This document shows positions 9,182 to 17,757 of a stretch of 64,000 bases of DNA, piece after piece; position 1 is the first letter of the stretch; each line of letters starts with the position of its first letter. The notes under the pieces are model-generated. The model was given only the letters and a program-made list of their open reading frames with translations, was not told the origin of the DNA and did not search any database. The DNA lies in NCBI RefSeq assembly GCF_001544075.1, contig NZ_BCNT01000004.1, positions 248,001 to 312,000 of the forward strand, written 5' to 3'. The position numbers and the translations under genes are program-made. This DNA is from Comamonas terrae. Its GTDB lineage: Bacteria > Pseudomonadota > Gammaproteobacteria > Burkholderiales > Burkholderiaceae_C.

Positions 9182-9252
9182 GTCGGTTGTCCATAAAGTT
9201 TCGCGCCACCCGCTGCCCATGCAACTGACGCTCGCCAGACCAGGGTAGCCGC

Positions 9253-9356
9253 GCAAGGGCCGCCCCGCTGCGCTGGCTGAATCCCCCTCCCGTAGCGCGC
9301 GGCGCGTAGAGAGAGGGGGAAGGCGCGGGGCCGCCTAGGCGAAGCGACTCAGGGGG
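9253..9356. repeat. Post-stop hairpin repeat, copy A
   Basis: This fills the gap between gabD (stop at 9366) and hpaI. The copy shares with four others a GCAAGGGCCGCC block and a hairpin with CCCCCTC (9283-9289) and GAGGGGG (9313-9319) arms around a GCGCG-rich loop containing GCGTAGAGAGAG. It ends in a GCGACTCAGGGGG block (9344-9356) right after the gabD stop on the minus strand. Confidence 0.8.
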
Positions 9357-9365
9357 TGTTTCATC

Positions 9366-10820
9366 TCAATATCCCATGCACAGGTACTTGGTGCTCAGGT
9401 ATTCCTCGATGCCCGCGGCGCCGCCCTCGCGGCCCAGGCCCGACTGCTTGACGCCGCCGAACGGCGCCACGGCCGTGCTGATGATGCCGCTGTTGATGCC
9501 CACCATGCCGTATTCGAGCGCTGCGCCCACGCGCCAGACGCGGCCCACGTCGCGGGCGTAGAAATAGGCGGCCAGGCCGTATTCGGTGTCGTTGGCCATG
9601 CGGATGGCCTCCTCCTCGGTGCGGAAGCGGAACACGGGCGCCACGGGGCCGAAGACCTCTTCCCTGGCGATGCGCATGCGGTCCGTGGCGCCGCCCAGGA
9701 TGGTGGGTTCGTAGAAGGTGCCGCCCAGGGCCGAAGGCTTGCCGCCCGTGACCACCTCGGCACCCTGGGCCACGGCATCGGCCACCAGCTCCTCGACCTT
9801 GTCAATGGCGGCCTTGTCGATCAGCGGGCCCTGGGTGATGCCGGCATCGGCGCCGTTGCCCACCTTGAGCGCCTGCACCGCGGCCTTGAGCTTGGCCATG
9901 AAGGCGTCGTACACCCCGTCCTGCACCAGCAGGCGGTTGGCGCACACGCAGGTCTGGCCGGTGTTGCGGTACTTGGAGGCCATGGCGCCTTCCACGGCGG
10001 CATCCAGGTCCGCATCGTCGAAGACGATGAAGGGGGCATTGCCGCCCAGCTCCAGCGACATCTTCTTGAGCGTGGGCGCGCATTGCGCGGCCAGCACGCG
10101 GCCGACTTCGGTGGAGCCCGTGAAGGTGAGCTTGCGCACCGCCATGCTGGCCGTGAGCACGCCGCCGATGGCGCGCGCCGGACCGGTGAGGACGCTGAAC
10201 ACGCCGGCCGGCACGCCGGCGCGCTGGGCCAGCTCGCCCAGCGCCAGCGCCGACAGCGGCGTCTGCTGCGCGGGCTTGACGATGATGGTGCAGCCCGCGG
10301 CCAGGGCCGGCGCCACCTTGCGCGTGATCATGGCTGCCGGGAAGTTCCAGGGCGTGATCGCCGCGCACACGCCCACGGGCTCCTTGGTCACGACGATCTT
10401 CTTGTCGCTCCAGGGCGAGGGCATGGTGGAGCCGTAGACGCGGCGCGCCTCCTCGGCAAACCACTGCACATAGGAGGCCGCATAGGCGATTTCGCCGCGC
10501 GATTCGGCCAGGGGCTTGCCCTGTTCGGCCGTCATGATCTGCGCCAGGTCCTCCTGGTGCTGCATCAGCAGTTCGAACCACTTGTGCAGGATGGCGGCGC
10601 GCTGGTCGGCGGTGAGGGCCTTCCATTCACCGAAGGCGCGCTCGGCCGCCGCAATGGCGGCCTGGGTCTCGGCCTCGCCGAGTTCGGGCACGCTGGCCAC
10701 CAGCTCGCCCGTGGCAGGGTTGTTCACGGCGATGGTGGCGCCGTCGCCGGCGGCCAGCCAGCGGCCGTCGATCAGGCATTGGGTCTTGAGCAGGCTGGGA
10801 TCGCGTAATTGCAGAGCCAT
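9366..10820 (-). CDS. gabD: Succinate-semialdehyde dehydrogenase [NAD(P)+]
   Basis: A 484-residue aldehyde dehydrogenase. It has the catalytic Cys291 in GQTCVCANR, the general-base Glu in LELGGNAPF, the cofactor-binding TFTGSTEVGR, and a FGGVKQSGLGREGG C-terminal segment typical of GabD. It oxidises succinic semialdehyde to succinate. Its position directly before hpaI in the operon fits the role of disposing of the aldolase product. A GGAGAT Shine-Dalgarno precedes the ATG at 10820; the longer upstream frame overlaps hpaH and is not used. In-operon gabD links ring cleavage directly to the TCA cycle. Confidence 0.93.
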   Translation of the reverse strand: MALQLRDPSLLKTQCLIDGRWLAAGDGATIAVNNPATGELVASVPELGEAETQAAIAAAERAFGEWKALTADQRAAILHKWFELLMQHQEDLAQIMTAEQGKPLAESRGEIAYAASYVQWFAEEARRVYGSTMPSPWSDKKIVVTKEPVGVCAAITPWNFPAAMITRKVAPALAAGCTIIVKPAQQTPLSALALGELAQRAGVPAGVFSVLTGPARAIGGVLTASMAVRKLTFTGSTEVGRVLAAQCAPTLKKMSLELGGNAPFIVFDDADLDAAVEGAMASKYRNTGQTCVCANRLLVQDGVYDAFMAKLKAAVQALKVGNGADAGITQGPLIDKAAIDKVEELVADAVAQGAEVVTGGKPSALGGTFYEPTILGGATDRMRIAREEVFGPVAPVFRFRTEEEAIRMANDTEYGLAAYFYARDVGRVWRVGAALEYGMVGINSGIISTAVAPFGGVKQSGLGREGGAAGIEEYLSTKYLCMGY

Positions 10821-10836
10821 GGTAAATCTCCGTAAT

Positions 10837-11670
10837 TCAGGTAAAGCGGAATTGCAGCGAGCCCAGCGGGCCGTAATCGGCCTCGAACACATCGCCGGGC
10901 TGGGCCGCCACGGGGCGGGTGAAAGAGCCCGCCAGCACGATCTGGCCGGGCTGCAGCGATTCGCCCCAGGGCGCGAGCTTGTTGGCCAGCCAGGCCACGC
11001 CGATGGCCGGGTGGCCCTGCACGCCCGCGGCAAGGCCGGTTTCCTCGACGATGCCGTTCTGGCGCAGTATGGCGCCGCACCAGGGCAGGTCAAGCGCCGT
11101 CGGCGCAGCGCGGCCGGCGCCGACGACGATGCCGGCATTGGCCGCGTTGTCGCTGATGGTGTCGAACACCTTGCGCATGGCCCTGGTATGGCGGTCGAAC
11201 TGCTCGATGCGCGCGTCGATGATCTCGATGGCCGGCGTCACGTACTCGGTGGCGGCCAGCACATCGTCCAGTGTCACCTCCTTGCCGCCGGGCAGGCCCG
11301 GGCCGATGAGCGGCGCCTTGAGCACGAAGGCCAGTTCCACCTCCACGCGCGGCGCGATGAAGTTCGTGGCCGCAATGTCCAGCACCTGGCCGGGCGTGGC
11401 GGTATGGAGCATGGAGTCCAGCAGCGTGCCGTAGTCGGGCTCGTCGATCTGGCTGGAGATCTGCATGGCGCGCGAGGTCAGGCCGATCTTGTGGCCTATG
11501 ACCCTGCGGCCTGCCGCGATCTGCATGCGCACCCATTCGCGCGCGACGCGGTAGCCGTCCTCGACCGTCATGCCGGGAAAGCGCTTGGAGAAATGCTCGA
11601 TCTGCTGGCGCGACTTCTCGCTGCGGTCGAGCTCGTGCGCGAGCTGGGTCAGAAGTTCTGCGGAAAACAT
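10837..11670 (-). CDS. hpaH: 2-oxo-hept-4-ene-1,7-dioate hydratase
   Basis: A 277-residue member of the fumarylacetoacetase-fold hydratase family. Characteristic segments are [23 protein letters not shown] with the metal-binding Glu residues, and [11 protein letters not shown]. It adds water to 2-oxohept-4-ene-1,7-dioate using Mg2+. Length and sequence match HpaH from enteric homoprotocatechuate operons. It sits 16 bp upstream of gabD's start and 3 bp downstream of hpaF's stop side, so hpaF, hpaH and gabD are clearly cotranscribed. Confidence 0.93.
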   Translation of the reverse strand: MFSAELLTQLAHELDRSEKSRQQIEHFSKRFPGMTVEDGYRVAREWVRMQIAAGRRVIGHKIGLTSRAMQISSQIDEPDYGTLLDSMLHTATPGQVLDIAATNFIAPRVEVELAFVLKAPLIGPGLPGGKEVTLDDVLAATEYVTPAIEIIDARIEQFDRHTRAMRKVFDTISDNAANAGIVVGAGRAAPTALDLPWCGAILRQNGIVEETGLAAGVQGHPAIGVAWLANKLAPWGESLQPGQIVLAGSFTRPVAAQPGDVFEADYGPLGSLQFRFT

Positions 11671-11673
11671 GGC

Positions 11674-12114
11674 TTACTTTCTGGCAAACAGGGGGTGCAG
11701 GGTGCTGTGCTTGGCGTCATAGACCTGGCCCGGGGCCTCGTCGACCTGCACGGTCAGGCCCAGGTGCCTGCAGGGATGGTCGAACAGCGGCGCCAGATGC
11801 GCCCGGGCGCAGGCCAGCAGGGCATCGCCCGCGGCCTTCTGGACTGCCGGGGAGCGGCCCGCTCCCATGCGCAGGTTGATATAGACGAAGCCGTAGTCGC
11901 CGTCGCCGCCCGCGGCACGGCCCGCGGCGCCGCCGTCGGAGACCGCGTAATGCGGTGCCGGATAGGCATAGACGCGCGTGCCGCCCGTGGGAAAGACCTG
12001 GCTGCCGTCCTCGGTGCGGATGGTGAGCATGGTGTCGGCAATGCTGCGGCACAGGGCGCCCATGTCGGTCTGGGCTTCGAGGTTGCCGGTGTAGAGGATC
12101 ACGACGTGGGGCAT
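11674..12114 (-). CDS. hpaF: 5-carboxymethyl-2-hydroxymuconate delta-isomerase
   Basis: A 146-residue tautomerase-superfamily protein beginning Met-Pro-His. The proline that becomes Pro1 after methionine removal is the catalytic base. The YGFVYINLRMGAGRS segment matches the isomerase family. It converts 5-carboxymethyl-2-hydroxymuconate to 5-oxopent-3-ene-1,2,5-tricarboxylate. It is about 20 residues longer than the E. coli protein, with a Gly/Ala-rich insertion near residues 60-70 (GGAAGRAAGGDGD). AAGGA lies about 8 bp before the ATG, and it starts 10 bp after hpaD. Confidence 0.9.
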   Translation of the reverse strand: MPHVVILYTGNLEAQTDMGALCRSIADTMLTIRTEDGSQVFPTGGTRVYAYPAPHYAVSDGGAAGRAAGGDGDYGFVYINLRMGAGRSPAVQKAAGDALLACARAHLAPLFDHPCRHLGLTVQVDEAPGQVYDAKHSTLHPLFARK

Positions 12115-12124
12115 GCGGTGTCCT

Positions 12125-13045
12125 TCAGAGCCGGCCGGCCGGTGCAGCGGCACCGGCGCTGGCCTGGGGCGCGGGGATGGCGCGGCCGTCCTGCGGCGTG
12201 ACGGGAAAGACCGCATTGATCTGCCCCGTGCCAGAGGCCGCGAAATACGGCGTGAGGATTTCGGCGCGGCCGTCGTATTCCGACCAGCCCAGGGCGCCCA
12301 GCAGCATGGCCGTGTCGTGCATGAAGCCTTCGCCGTGGCCCTTGGCCGCGTACTCGGGCAGCATGCCGCAGAAGGCCTGCCATTCGCCGGCCTGCCACAT
12401 GCGCACCACCTCGCGGTCGAGCTGCTCGAGGAACGGGCTCCAGATCCTGAAGGCGAAATCCGGCGCCTGTCCGTTCTGCGCAAAACGGTGCGAGAGCGAG
12501 CCGCTGGCCAGGATGGCCACGGTGCCGTCGTACTCGTCCTCGATGGCGCGGCGCATCGCCCAGCCCAGGCGGGCGCTGTCGCCGAGGTAGTGGGCCATGC
12601 ACAGCGCGGAGACCGAGACCACCTTGAAGTGCCGGTCCGCATTCATGTAGCGCATGGGCACCAGCGTGCCGTATTCGGGGGCCAGCGTGGTGGCGTCGTG
12701 GGCCAGCGTTTCCACGCCCAGGCCGTTGGCTGCCTTGGCCAGCAGCTTGCCCAGCTGCGGGTTGCCGGGGAAGCCGTAGCCCATGTTGCTGATGAAGTGC
12801 GGCAGTTCGTTGCTGGTGTACAGGCCTTCGAAATGCGGGGCGCAATTGATGTGGTAGCTGGCGTTGACCAGCCAGTGCGTGTCGCAGACCACGATGGTGT
12901 CCACGCCCAGGTCGCGGCAGCGCCGGCCGATTTCCTGCAGGCCGGCGATGGCGTCCTGGCGCGTGCCCTTGCGCGGCCCGTCCAGCTCGCTCAGGTAGAT
13001 GGACGGAACATGCGTGACCTTGGCCACAAGTGCTAGCTTTCCCAT
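12125..13045 (-). CDS. hpaD: 3,4-dihydroxyphenylacetate 2,3-dioxygenase
   Basis: A 306-residue class III (LigB-type) extradiol dioxygenase. Conserved pieces are KVTHVPSIYLSE, CDTHWLVNASYHINCAP, ELPHFISNMGY and ASGSLSHRFAQ, which hold the Fe(II)-binding His and Glu residues of the family. It opens the ring of homoprotocatechuate by meta cleavage. The body matches E. coli HpaD up to GTGQINAVFP. After that this protein has an extra tail of about 28 residues rich in Ala and Pro. AAAGGA precedes the ATG at 13045; the 20 codons upstream in frame look non-coding. Confidence 0.95.
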   Translation of the reverse strand: MGKLALVAKVTHVPSIYLSELDGPRKGTRQDAIAGLQEIGRRCRDLGVDTIVVCDTHWLVNASYHINCAPHFEGLYTSNELPHFISNMGYGFPGNPQLGKLLAKAANGLGVETLAHDATTLAPEYGTLVPMRYMNADRHFKVVSVSALCMAHYLGDSARLGWAMRRAIEDEYDGTVAILASGSLSHRFAQNGQAPDFAFRIWSPFLEQLDREVVRMWQAGEWQAFCGMLPEYAAKGHGEGFMHDTAMLLGALGWSEYDGRAEILTPYFAASGTGQINAVFPVTPQDGRAIPAPQASAGAAAPAGRL

Positions 13046-13122
13046 GAGTTTTCCTTTCCAAATCTGCCGATCAGCGGTTCCGCGCGCGGCCCGCAAAATA
13101 AGCACGGCTCAAGCCTGGGACA

Positions 13123-13217
13123 CCGAGCAAGGACCGAGGCCGGCCGCGCCGCCCCGCAGCGCAGGTGTCGTCCCCTTGTTCCCCTGTTTCCGGGGAAGGC
13201 GCGTAGCGACTCAGGGG
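13123..13217. repeat. Post-stop hairpin repeat, copy B
   Basis: Lies between hpaD and the first bug gene, ending 9 bp before the bug stop. It has a CCGAGCAAGGACCG block at the left end, a TTCCCC/GGGGAA hairpin (13179-13184, 13192-13197), and GCGTAGCGACTCAGGGG at the right end. It is more diverged than the other copies. Confidence 0.65.
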
Positions 13218-13225
13218 AATCATTG

Positions 13226-14200
13226 CTAACCCATGGTGATGTTGGCGCGGCGGATGATCTCGCCGTACTTGGCGATCTCGCTATGCACGAAGCCCGAGAA
13301 CTGCGCGACCGAGCCGGCTTGCGAGACCACGCCGCTCTTGGCGAAGACCTCGACCACATGGGGCGAGGCCAGGGCCTTGTTGACCTCGGCGTTGACGCGC
13401 TGCACGACGGCCTCGGGCGTGCCCGCCGGGGCCAGCAGGCCCTGCCAGGAATTGGATTCCAGCGCCACGCCCTGCTCGGCCAGCGTGGGCGCGTCGGGCG
13501 CGAAGCGCGAACGCTGGCGCGTGGCCATGCCCAGGGCGACGAGCTTGCCGCTCTCGATATGGGCGCGGAACTCCGACCAGTTGCCGAACATCACGCTCAC
13601 CTGGCCGCCCAGCAGGTCGGTGAGCGCCGGGCCCTGGCCTTTGTAGGGCACGTGGACCATGTCCACACCCATCATCTGGCACAGCAGTGCCCCCGACAGG
13701 TGGGCCGAGGTGCCGTTGCCGAACGAGGCATAGGTCAGCGTGCCGGGCCTGGCCAGCGCGGCCTTCCTGAGGTCGGCCAGGCTCTTGAGCCCGCTGGACG
13801 GGTGGGTGGCCAGCACATGCTCGGACAGGCCCATGAGGGCCACGGGCTGCAGGTCCCTGGTGGTGTCATAGGGCAGGTTTTTGACCAGCGTCTTGTTGGC
13901 CGTGAAGCTGTTGGCCACGCAGACAAAGGTATGGCCGTCGGCCGGCTGCTTGGCCACGTAGTCCACGCCGATCACCGTGCCCGCCCCGGGCTTGTTCTCC
14001 ACGATCACGGCCTGGCCCAGCTGCTTGCCCAGCTCGGTGCCGATCAGGCGGGCCACCATGTCGGTGGTGCCGCCGGGCGTGAACGGCACGATGATGCGTA
14101 CGGGCTTGGCGGGCCAGCTGCCGGGCTGGGCCAGAGCCAGCCGGCCGGTGGCTGCCAGGGCGGCGGCCGGGCAGGCCTGCAGGAAGTGGCGGCGTTGCAT
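13226..14200 (-). CDS. Bug-family periplasmic substrate-binding protein (first copy)
   Basis: A 324-residue TctC/Bug-type receptor with an N-terminal export signal (RRHFLQACPAAALAATGRLALA, cleavage near residue 25, with paired arginines). The family motif WPAKPVRIIVPFTPGGTTD comes next. Bug proteins bind small carboxylates in the periplasm and pass them to TctAB-type carriers or sensors; no TctAB genes are nearby. Being inside the hpa operon it probably captures a hydroxyphenylacetate-like acid, which is inference. A good Shine-Dalgarno (AAGGAGA) precedes the ATG. A copy of the hairpin repeat follows its stop. Confidence 0.9.
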   Translation of the reverse strand: MQRRHFLQACPAAALAATGRLALAQPGSWPAKPVRIIVPFTPGGTTDMVARLIGTELGKQLGQAVIVENKPGAGTVIGVDYVAKQPADGHTFVCVANSFTANKTLVKNLPYDTTRDLQPVALMGLSEHVLATHPSSGLKSLADLRKAALARPGTLTYASFGNGTSAHLSGALLCQMMGVDMVHVPYKGQGPALTDLLGGQVSVMFGNWSEFRAHIESGKLVALGMATRQRSRFAPDAPTLAEQGVALESNSWQGLLAPAGTPEAVVQRVNAEVNKALASPHVVEVFAKSGVVSQAGSVAQFSGFVHSEIAKYGEIIRRANITMG

Positions 14201-14246
14201 GCTTGTCTCCTTTTATCGTGTTTTCAGGCGGCAGTGCTTGTGCAGA

Positions 14247-14263
14247 AAGCGCTGGCAGCTATC
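14247..14263. repeat. Solo 17-bp terminal-repeat-like sequence
   Basis: AAGCGCTGGCAGCTATC, in the gap between the first bug gene and hpaE, matches 15 of 17 bases of the right terminal repeat of the 82-bp element at 20961-21042. It looks like a remnant of that family. Confidence 0.45.
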
Positions 14264-14277
14264 AAAATCGCAGGCGC

Positions 14278-15735
14278 TCATGCGCCCCAGTGCGGGATGT
14301 GGTGCGAGCCCATGGACACTGCCACGTTCTTGGGCTCGCAGAACACCTCGTAGCTCCAGGTGCCGCCTTCGCGGCCCGTGCCCGAGGCCTTGGTGCCGCC
14401 GAACGGCTGGCGCAGGTCGCGCACGTTCTGGCTGTTGACGAAGCACATGCCGGCCTCGATGGCCGCGGCCACCCGGTGAGCCTTGCCGATGTTCTCAGTC
14501 CATACATAGCTGGAAAGCCCGTACTGGATGTCGTTGGCCAGGCGGATGGCCTCTGCCTCGTCGCTGAACGGGATGATGCAGGCCACGGGGCCGAAGATCT
14601 CGTCCTGGGCGATCTGCATGCGGTTGTCCACGTCGGCGAACACCGTGGGCAGCACATAGTTGCCCTTTTTCACGCGCTCGGGCACCACGGGCGCGTCCAG
14701 GCCGCCGCACAGCATGCTCGCGCCTTCCTTGCGGCCCAGCTCGATGTAGTGGCGCACCTTGGCCAGGTGGCCCTGGCTGATCATGGGGCCGACGATGGTT
14801 TTCTCGTCGAGCGGATCGCCCACGGCGATCTTTTTCGCGCGCTCCACGAAGCGGTCCACGAACTTCGCATAGATGCCCTTTTGCACCAGGATGCGGCTGC
14901 CGGCCGTGCAGCGCTCGCCGTTGTTGGAGAAGATCATGAACACGGCCGCATCCAGGGCGCGCTCGAAGTCGGCGTCGTCGAAGATCACGAACGGGCTCTT
15001 GCCGCCCAGCTCCATGCTGAACTTCTTGAGGCCCGCGGCCTGCACGATGCGGTTGCCCGTGGCCGTCGATCCCGTGAACGAAACGGCGCGCACGTCGCGG
15101 TGCGCCACCAGCGGCTCGCCGGCGTCCTTGCCGTAGCCATGCACGATGTTGAGCACGCCGGCCGGAATGCCGGCCTCCAGCGCCAGCTCGCCCAGGCGCG
15201 CGGCCGTCATGGGCGACAGCTCGCTCATCTTGAGCACGGCCGTGTTGCCGAACGCCAGGCAGGGCGCGACCTTCCAGGTGGCCGTCATGAAAGGCACGTT
15301 CCACGGCGAAATCAGCGCGCACACGCCCACGGGGTGGAACAGCGTGTAGTTCAGGTGCGTGGGCGTGGGGTAGGTGTGGCCGTCCACGCGCGTGCACATC
15401 TCGGCGAAGTAGTAGAAGTTGTCGGCCGCGCGCGGCACCAGCTGCTTGCCGGTCTGTGCGATCACCTGGCCGCAGTCGTTGGTCTCGGTCTCGGCGATCT
15501 CGGGCACATGCCGGGCGATCAGGTCGCCCAGCCTGCGCACCAGCCTGGCGCGCTCGGTGGCAGGGGTATGGGCCCATTTCGGGAAAGCTTGCTTGGCCGC
15601 GGCCACGGCGGCGTCCGCCTCGGCCGCACCGCCCGATGCCACCTCGGCCAGCACTTCCTGCGTGGCGGGGTTGACGGTTTCGAAGTAGTCCTTGCCGGCA
15701 ACGGCCTTGCCGTTGATCAGGTGGTCGATTCTCAT
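14278..15735 (-). CDS. hpaE: 5-carboxymethyl-2-hydroxymuconate semialdehyde dehydrogenase
   Basis: A 485-residue aldehyde dehydrogenase. It has the catalytic Cys in NNGERCTAGSR, the general-base Glu in MELGGKSPF, cofactor-binding SFTGSTATGN, and the C-terminal QPFGGTKASGTGREGG. The opening IDHLINGK and the DPLDEKTIVGPMISQGHL segment match HpaE. It oxidises the semialdehyde produced by HpaD to 5-carboxymethyl-2-hydroxymuconate with NAD+. It lies between the two bug genes and is read in the operon direction. The semialdehyde assignment rests on sequence and on the surrounding pathway genes. Confidence 0.93.
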   Translation of the reverse strand: MRIDHLINGKAVAGKDYFETVNPATQEVLAEVASGGAAEADAAVAAAKQAFPKWAHTPATERARLVRRLGDLIARHVPEIAETETNDCGQVIAQTGKQLVPRAADNFYYFAEMCTRVDGHTYPTPTHLNYTLFHPVGVCALISPWNVPFMTATWKVAPCLAFGNTAVLKMSELSPMTAARLGELALEAGIPAGVLNIVHGYGKDAGEPLVAHRDVRAVSFTGSTATGNRIVQAAGLKKFSMELGGKSPFVIFDDADFERALDAAVFMIFSNNGERCTAGSRILVQKGIYAKFVDRFVERAKKIAVGDPLDEKTIVGPMISQGHLAKVRHYIELGRKEGASMLCGGLDAPVVPERVKKGNYVLPTVFADVDNRMQIAQDEIFGPVACIIPFSDEAEAIRLANDIQYGLSSYVWTENIGKAHRVAAAIEAGMCFVNSQNVRDLRQPFGGTKASGTGREGGTWSYEVFCEPKNVAVSMGSHHIPHWGA

Positions 15736-15751
15736 CTCGTTTCTTTCTTCA

Positions 15752-15769
15752 GAACGTGTTCACGATCTC
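15752..15769. repeat. REP-like 18-mer, single copy
   Basis: GAACGTGTTCACGATCTC, 16 bp upstream of the hpaE start. It is nearly identical to both arms of the inverted repeat at 37511-37559, which suggests a dispersed REP-like motif. Confidence 0.5.
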
Positions 15770-15833
15770 GGTTATCCATGGCGCAGCGCACCACCCAAGC
15801 CGCATCAAACTGGCGCGTTCCAGGCGAGGGCAG

Positions 15834-15955
15834 CCGAACAAGGGCCGCCCGCAGCGAGGGCTGCGCCGGTAGCCCGTACGCCCCCTCCCATAGCGCGCAG
15901 CGCGTAGAGAGAGGGGCGCCCGGCTAGGGGGAAGCGGCGAAGCCGCTCAGGAGGA
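15834..15955. repeat. Post-stop hairpin repeat, copy C
   Basis: Lies between hpaE and the second bug gene. It has an ACAAGGGCCGCC block, a hairpin of CCCCCTCC (15881-15888) against the GAGAGAGGGG region (15909-15916) around CGCGCAGCGCG, and a second small hairpin GCGGC/GCCGC. It ends CTCAGGAGGA, 8 bp before the bug stop. Confidence 0.78.
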
Positions 15956-15963
15956 GCTTCATC

Positions 15964-16941
15964 TCAGTCCAGGCTGATGTTGCGGCTCTTGATGAGCGCA
16001 TGCCATTTCTGCCGCTCGGCGTTGACGTAGGCCATCATGTCCGGTGCGTTGGTGGGCCGGGCTTCCCAGCCCGCGTCGTAGAGCTTCTGGCGCACGCCGG
16101 GGTCGCGCATGGTCTTCTGCAGCTCGGTGCTCAGGCGCTCCTGCACTTCGCGCGGCGTGCCGGCGGGCACGGCCAGACCCTGCCAGGTATAGGCCTCCAC
16201 GTTGGTGAAGCCCAGCTCCCTGGCCGTGGGCACGTTGGGCAGCTGGGGAATGCGCTCGGCCGACATGGCCAGCAGCGGCACGACCTTGCCGGCCTTGACG
16301 GCGCTGACGCCGCTGGGCAGGTCCAGCATCATCAGCGGGATCTGGCCGCCCATCAGGTCCTGCAGCGCGGGGGCGCCGCCCTTGTAGGGCACATGCAGCA
16401 GCGAGACCTTGGCTTCGCGCTGGAATAGCTCCAGCGCCAGGTGGTGGGGACTGCCCACGCCCGCCGTGGCAATGCTGTACTTGCCCGGCTCGCGCTGCAG
16501 CGCGGCGATCAGCGCCCTGGCATCGGTGAACGGGGTGTTGGGCGCGGCGGTGATGACCAGCGGCGAGCGGCCCATCATGCCCAGCAGCGCGAAGTCCTTC
16601 TGCGGCTCGTAATTGAGCTTTTTGTACAGCGCGCTGTTGTAGACCAGCACGCCGTTGTCGGCCGACAGCACGGTGTAGCCGTCGCCCGGCGCACGGGCCA
16701 CGTATTCCGATGCGATGATGGCGCCCGCGCCGGGGCGGTTGTCCACCACCACGGGCTGGCCCAGCTGCTGCGACAGCTGCGCACCCGTGGTGCGCGCGAG
16801 GAAGTCGGTGCCACCTCCCGCCGGGTAGCCCACCACCCAGCGCAGCGGCTTGGCGGGGTAGGTCTGGGCAGAGGTTCCGAAACTGGCACATGAGGCAGCC
16901 AGCGCGAGCAGCGCGGTGGCGAGGCGGAAATGGCGGCGCAT
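15964..16941 (-). CDS. Bug-family periplasmic substrate-binding protein (second copy)
   Basis: A 325-residue TctC/Bug receptor with a cleavable signal peptide (about residues 1-25, ending GTSAQ). The motif YPAKPLRWVVGYPAGGGTD marks the family. It is clearly a paralogue, not a recent duplicate, of the protein at 13226-14200: the two align along their length but differ at many positions. It probably binds an aromatic acid or pathway intermediate. It sits 60 bp downstream of hpaG2 in the hpa cluster, again without membrane components, so it must share a carrier encoded elsewhere. Confidence 0.9.
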   Translation of the reverse strand: MRRHFRLATALLALAASCASFGTSAQTYPAKPLRWVVGYPAGGGTDFLARTTGAQLSQQLGQPVVVDNRPGAGAIIASEYVARAPGDGYTVLSADNGVLVYNSALYKKLNYEPQKDFALLGMMGRSPLVITAAPNTPFTDARALIAALQREPGKYSIATAGVGSPHHLALELFQREAKVSLLHVPYKGGAPALQDLMGGQIPLMMLDLPSGVSAVKAGKVVPLLAMSAERIPQLPNVPTARELGFTNVEAYTWQGLAVPAGTPREVQERLSTELQKTMRDPGVRQKLYDAGWEARPTNAPDMMAYVNAERQKWHALIKSRNISLD

Positions 16942-17001
16942 GAGGGTTGTCTCCCGTTGTCGTGGTGGAAAGCTGGGGCTGCGGATGCCTTTTTTGTGGC
17001 C

Positions 17002-17757
17002 TCAGGCGGCGGCCAGGGTGTTGACCAGCGTGCCGATGCCGTCGATCTCGGTCTCGACCACGTCGCCGGCCTGCACGTTGACCACGCCGTCGGGCGTGCC
17101 CGTGAGGATGACGTCGCCGGCCTGCAGCGTCATGAAGGCGCTCAGGTACTCGATGAGTTCGGGGATGCGGTGGATCATGTCGCCCGTGTGGCCGCTTTGC
17201 GTGAGCCGGCCGTTGACGCGCGTGCGCAGGCCCAGCGCATGCGGATCGGGCACGTCGGCGGCATCCACCAGCCAGGGGCCGATCGCGGTGCAGGCATCGC
17301 GGTTCTTCACGCGCAGGTTGGGGCGATAGAAGTTCTCCAGGTAGTCGCGCACCGCATAGTCGTTGCACACCGTGTAGCCGGCCACGCAGGCCAGGGCATC
17401 GGCGGCCTTGACCTTTTTCGCCGTGCGGCCGATCACCACGGCCAGCTCGCATTCGTAATGCATGAAGGCGGCGCCTGCCGGGCGCGGCGTGAAGCCGCGG
17501 TGGCCGACCAGGGCGTTCGGCCCCTTGAGGAACACCAGGGGTGCATCCTTGGCCGTGACCGTGAGTTCGCGCGACAGCTCCCTGACGTGGTCGGCGTAGT
17601 TCAGGCCCAGCGCGATGATGGTGCCGAACGCCACGGGTGGCAGCCATTGCACATCGGCTTCGGCCACGCTGCGGCCGTCGGGCAGCAGCACCTGGCCGTT
17701 CCCGCCTTCGGTGACCGCGAGCGTGCGGCCTTCGTGGATGACGCGTCCGTGCTTCAT
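17002..17757 (-). CDS. hpaG2: 2-hydroxyhepta-2,4-diene-1,7-dioate isomerase, HpaG C-terminal-type subunit
   Basis: A 251-residue fumarylacetoacetase-fold enzyme. IIALGLNYADHVRE, FLKGPNALVGH, YECELAVVIG with metal-binding Glu residues, and ILTGTPDGV are the family motifs. In E. coli HpaG is one polypeptide of two such domains; here the domains are separate genes. This one corresponds to the C-terminal half and should act with HpaG1 in decarboxylating and isomerising 5-oxopent-3-ene-1,2,5-tricarboxylate. It overlaps hpaG1 by 4 bp (ATGA), consistent with equal expression of two subunits. Confidence 0.9.
   Translation of the reverse strand: MKHGRVIHEGRTLAVTEGGNGQVLLPDGRSVAEADVQWLPPVAFGTIIALGLNYADHVRELSRELTVTAKDAPLVFLKGPNALVGHRGFTPRPAGAAFMHYECELAVVIGRTAKKVKAADALACVAGYTVCNDYAVRDYLENFYRPNLRVKNRDACTAIGPWLVDAADVPDPHALGLRTRVNGRLTQSGHTGDMIHRIPELIEYLSAFMTLQAGDVILTGTPDGVVNVQAGDVVETEIDGIGTLVNTLAAA

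Noticed and set aside
12125..12210. Frameshift in the C terminus of hpaD
   Set aside because: The extra Ala/Pro-rich tail is in frame and ends cleanly 10 bp before hpaF, so it looks like a natural extension.
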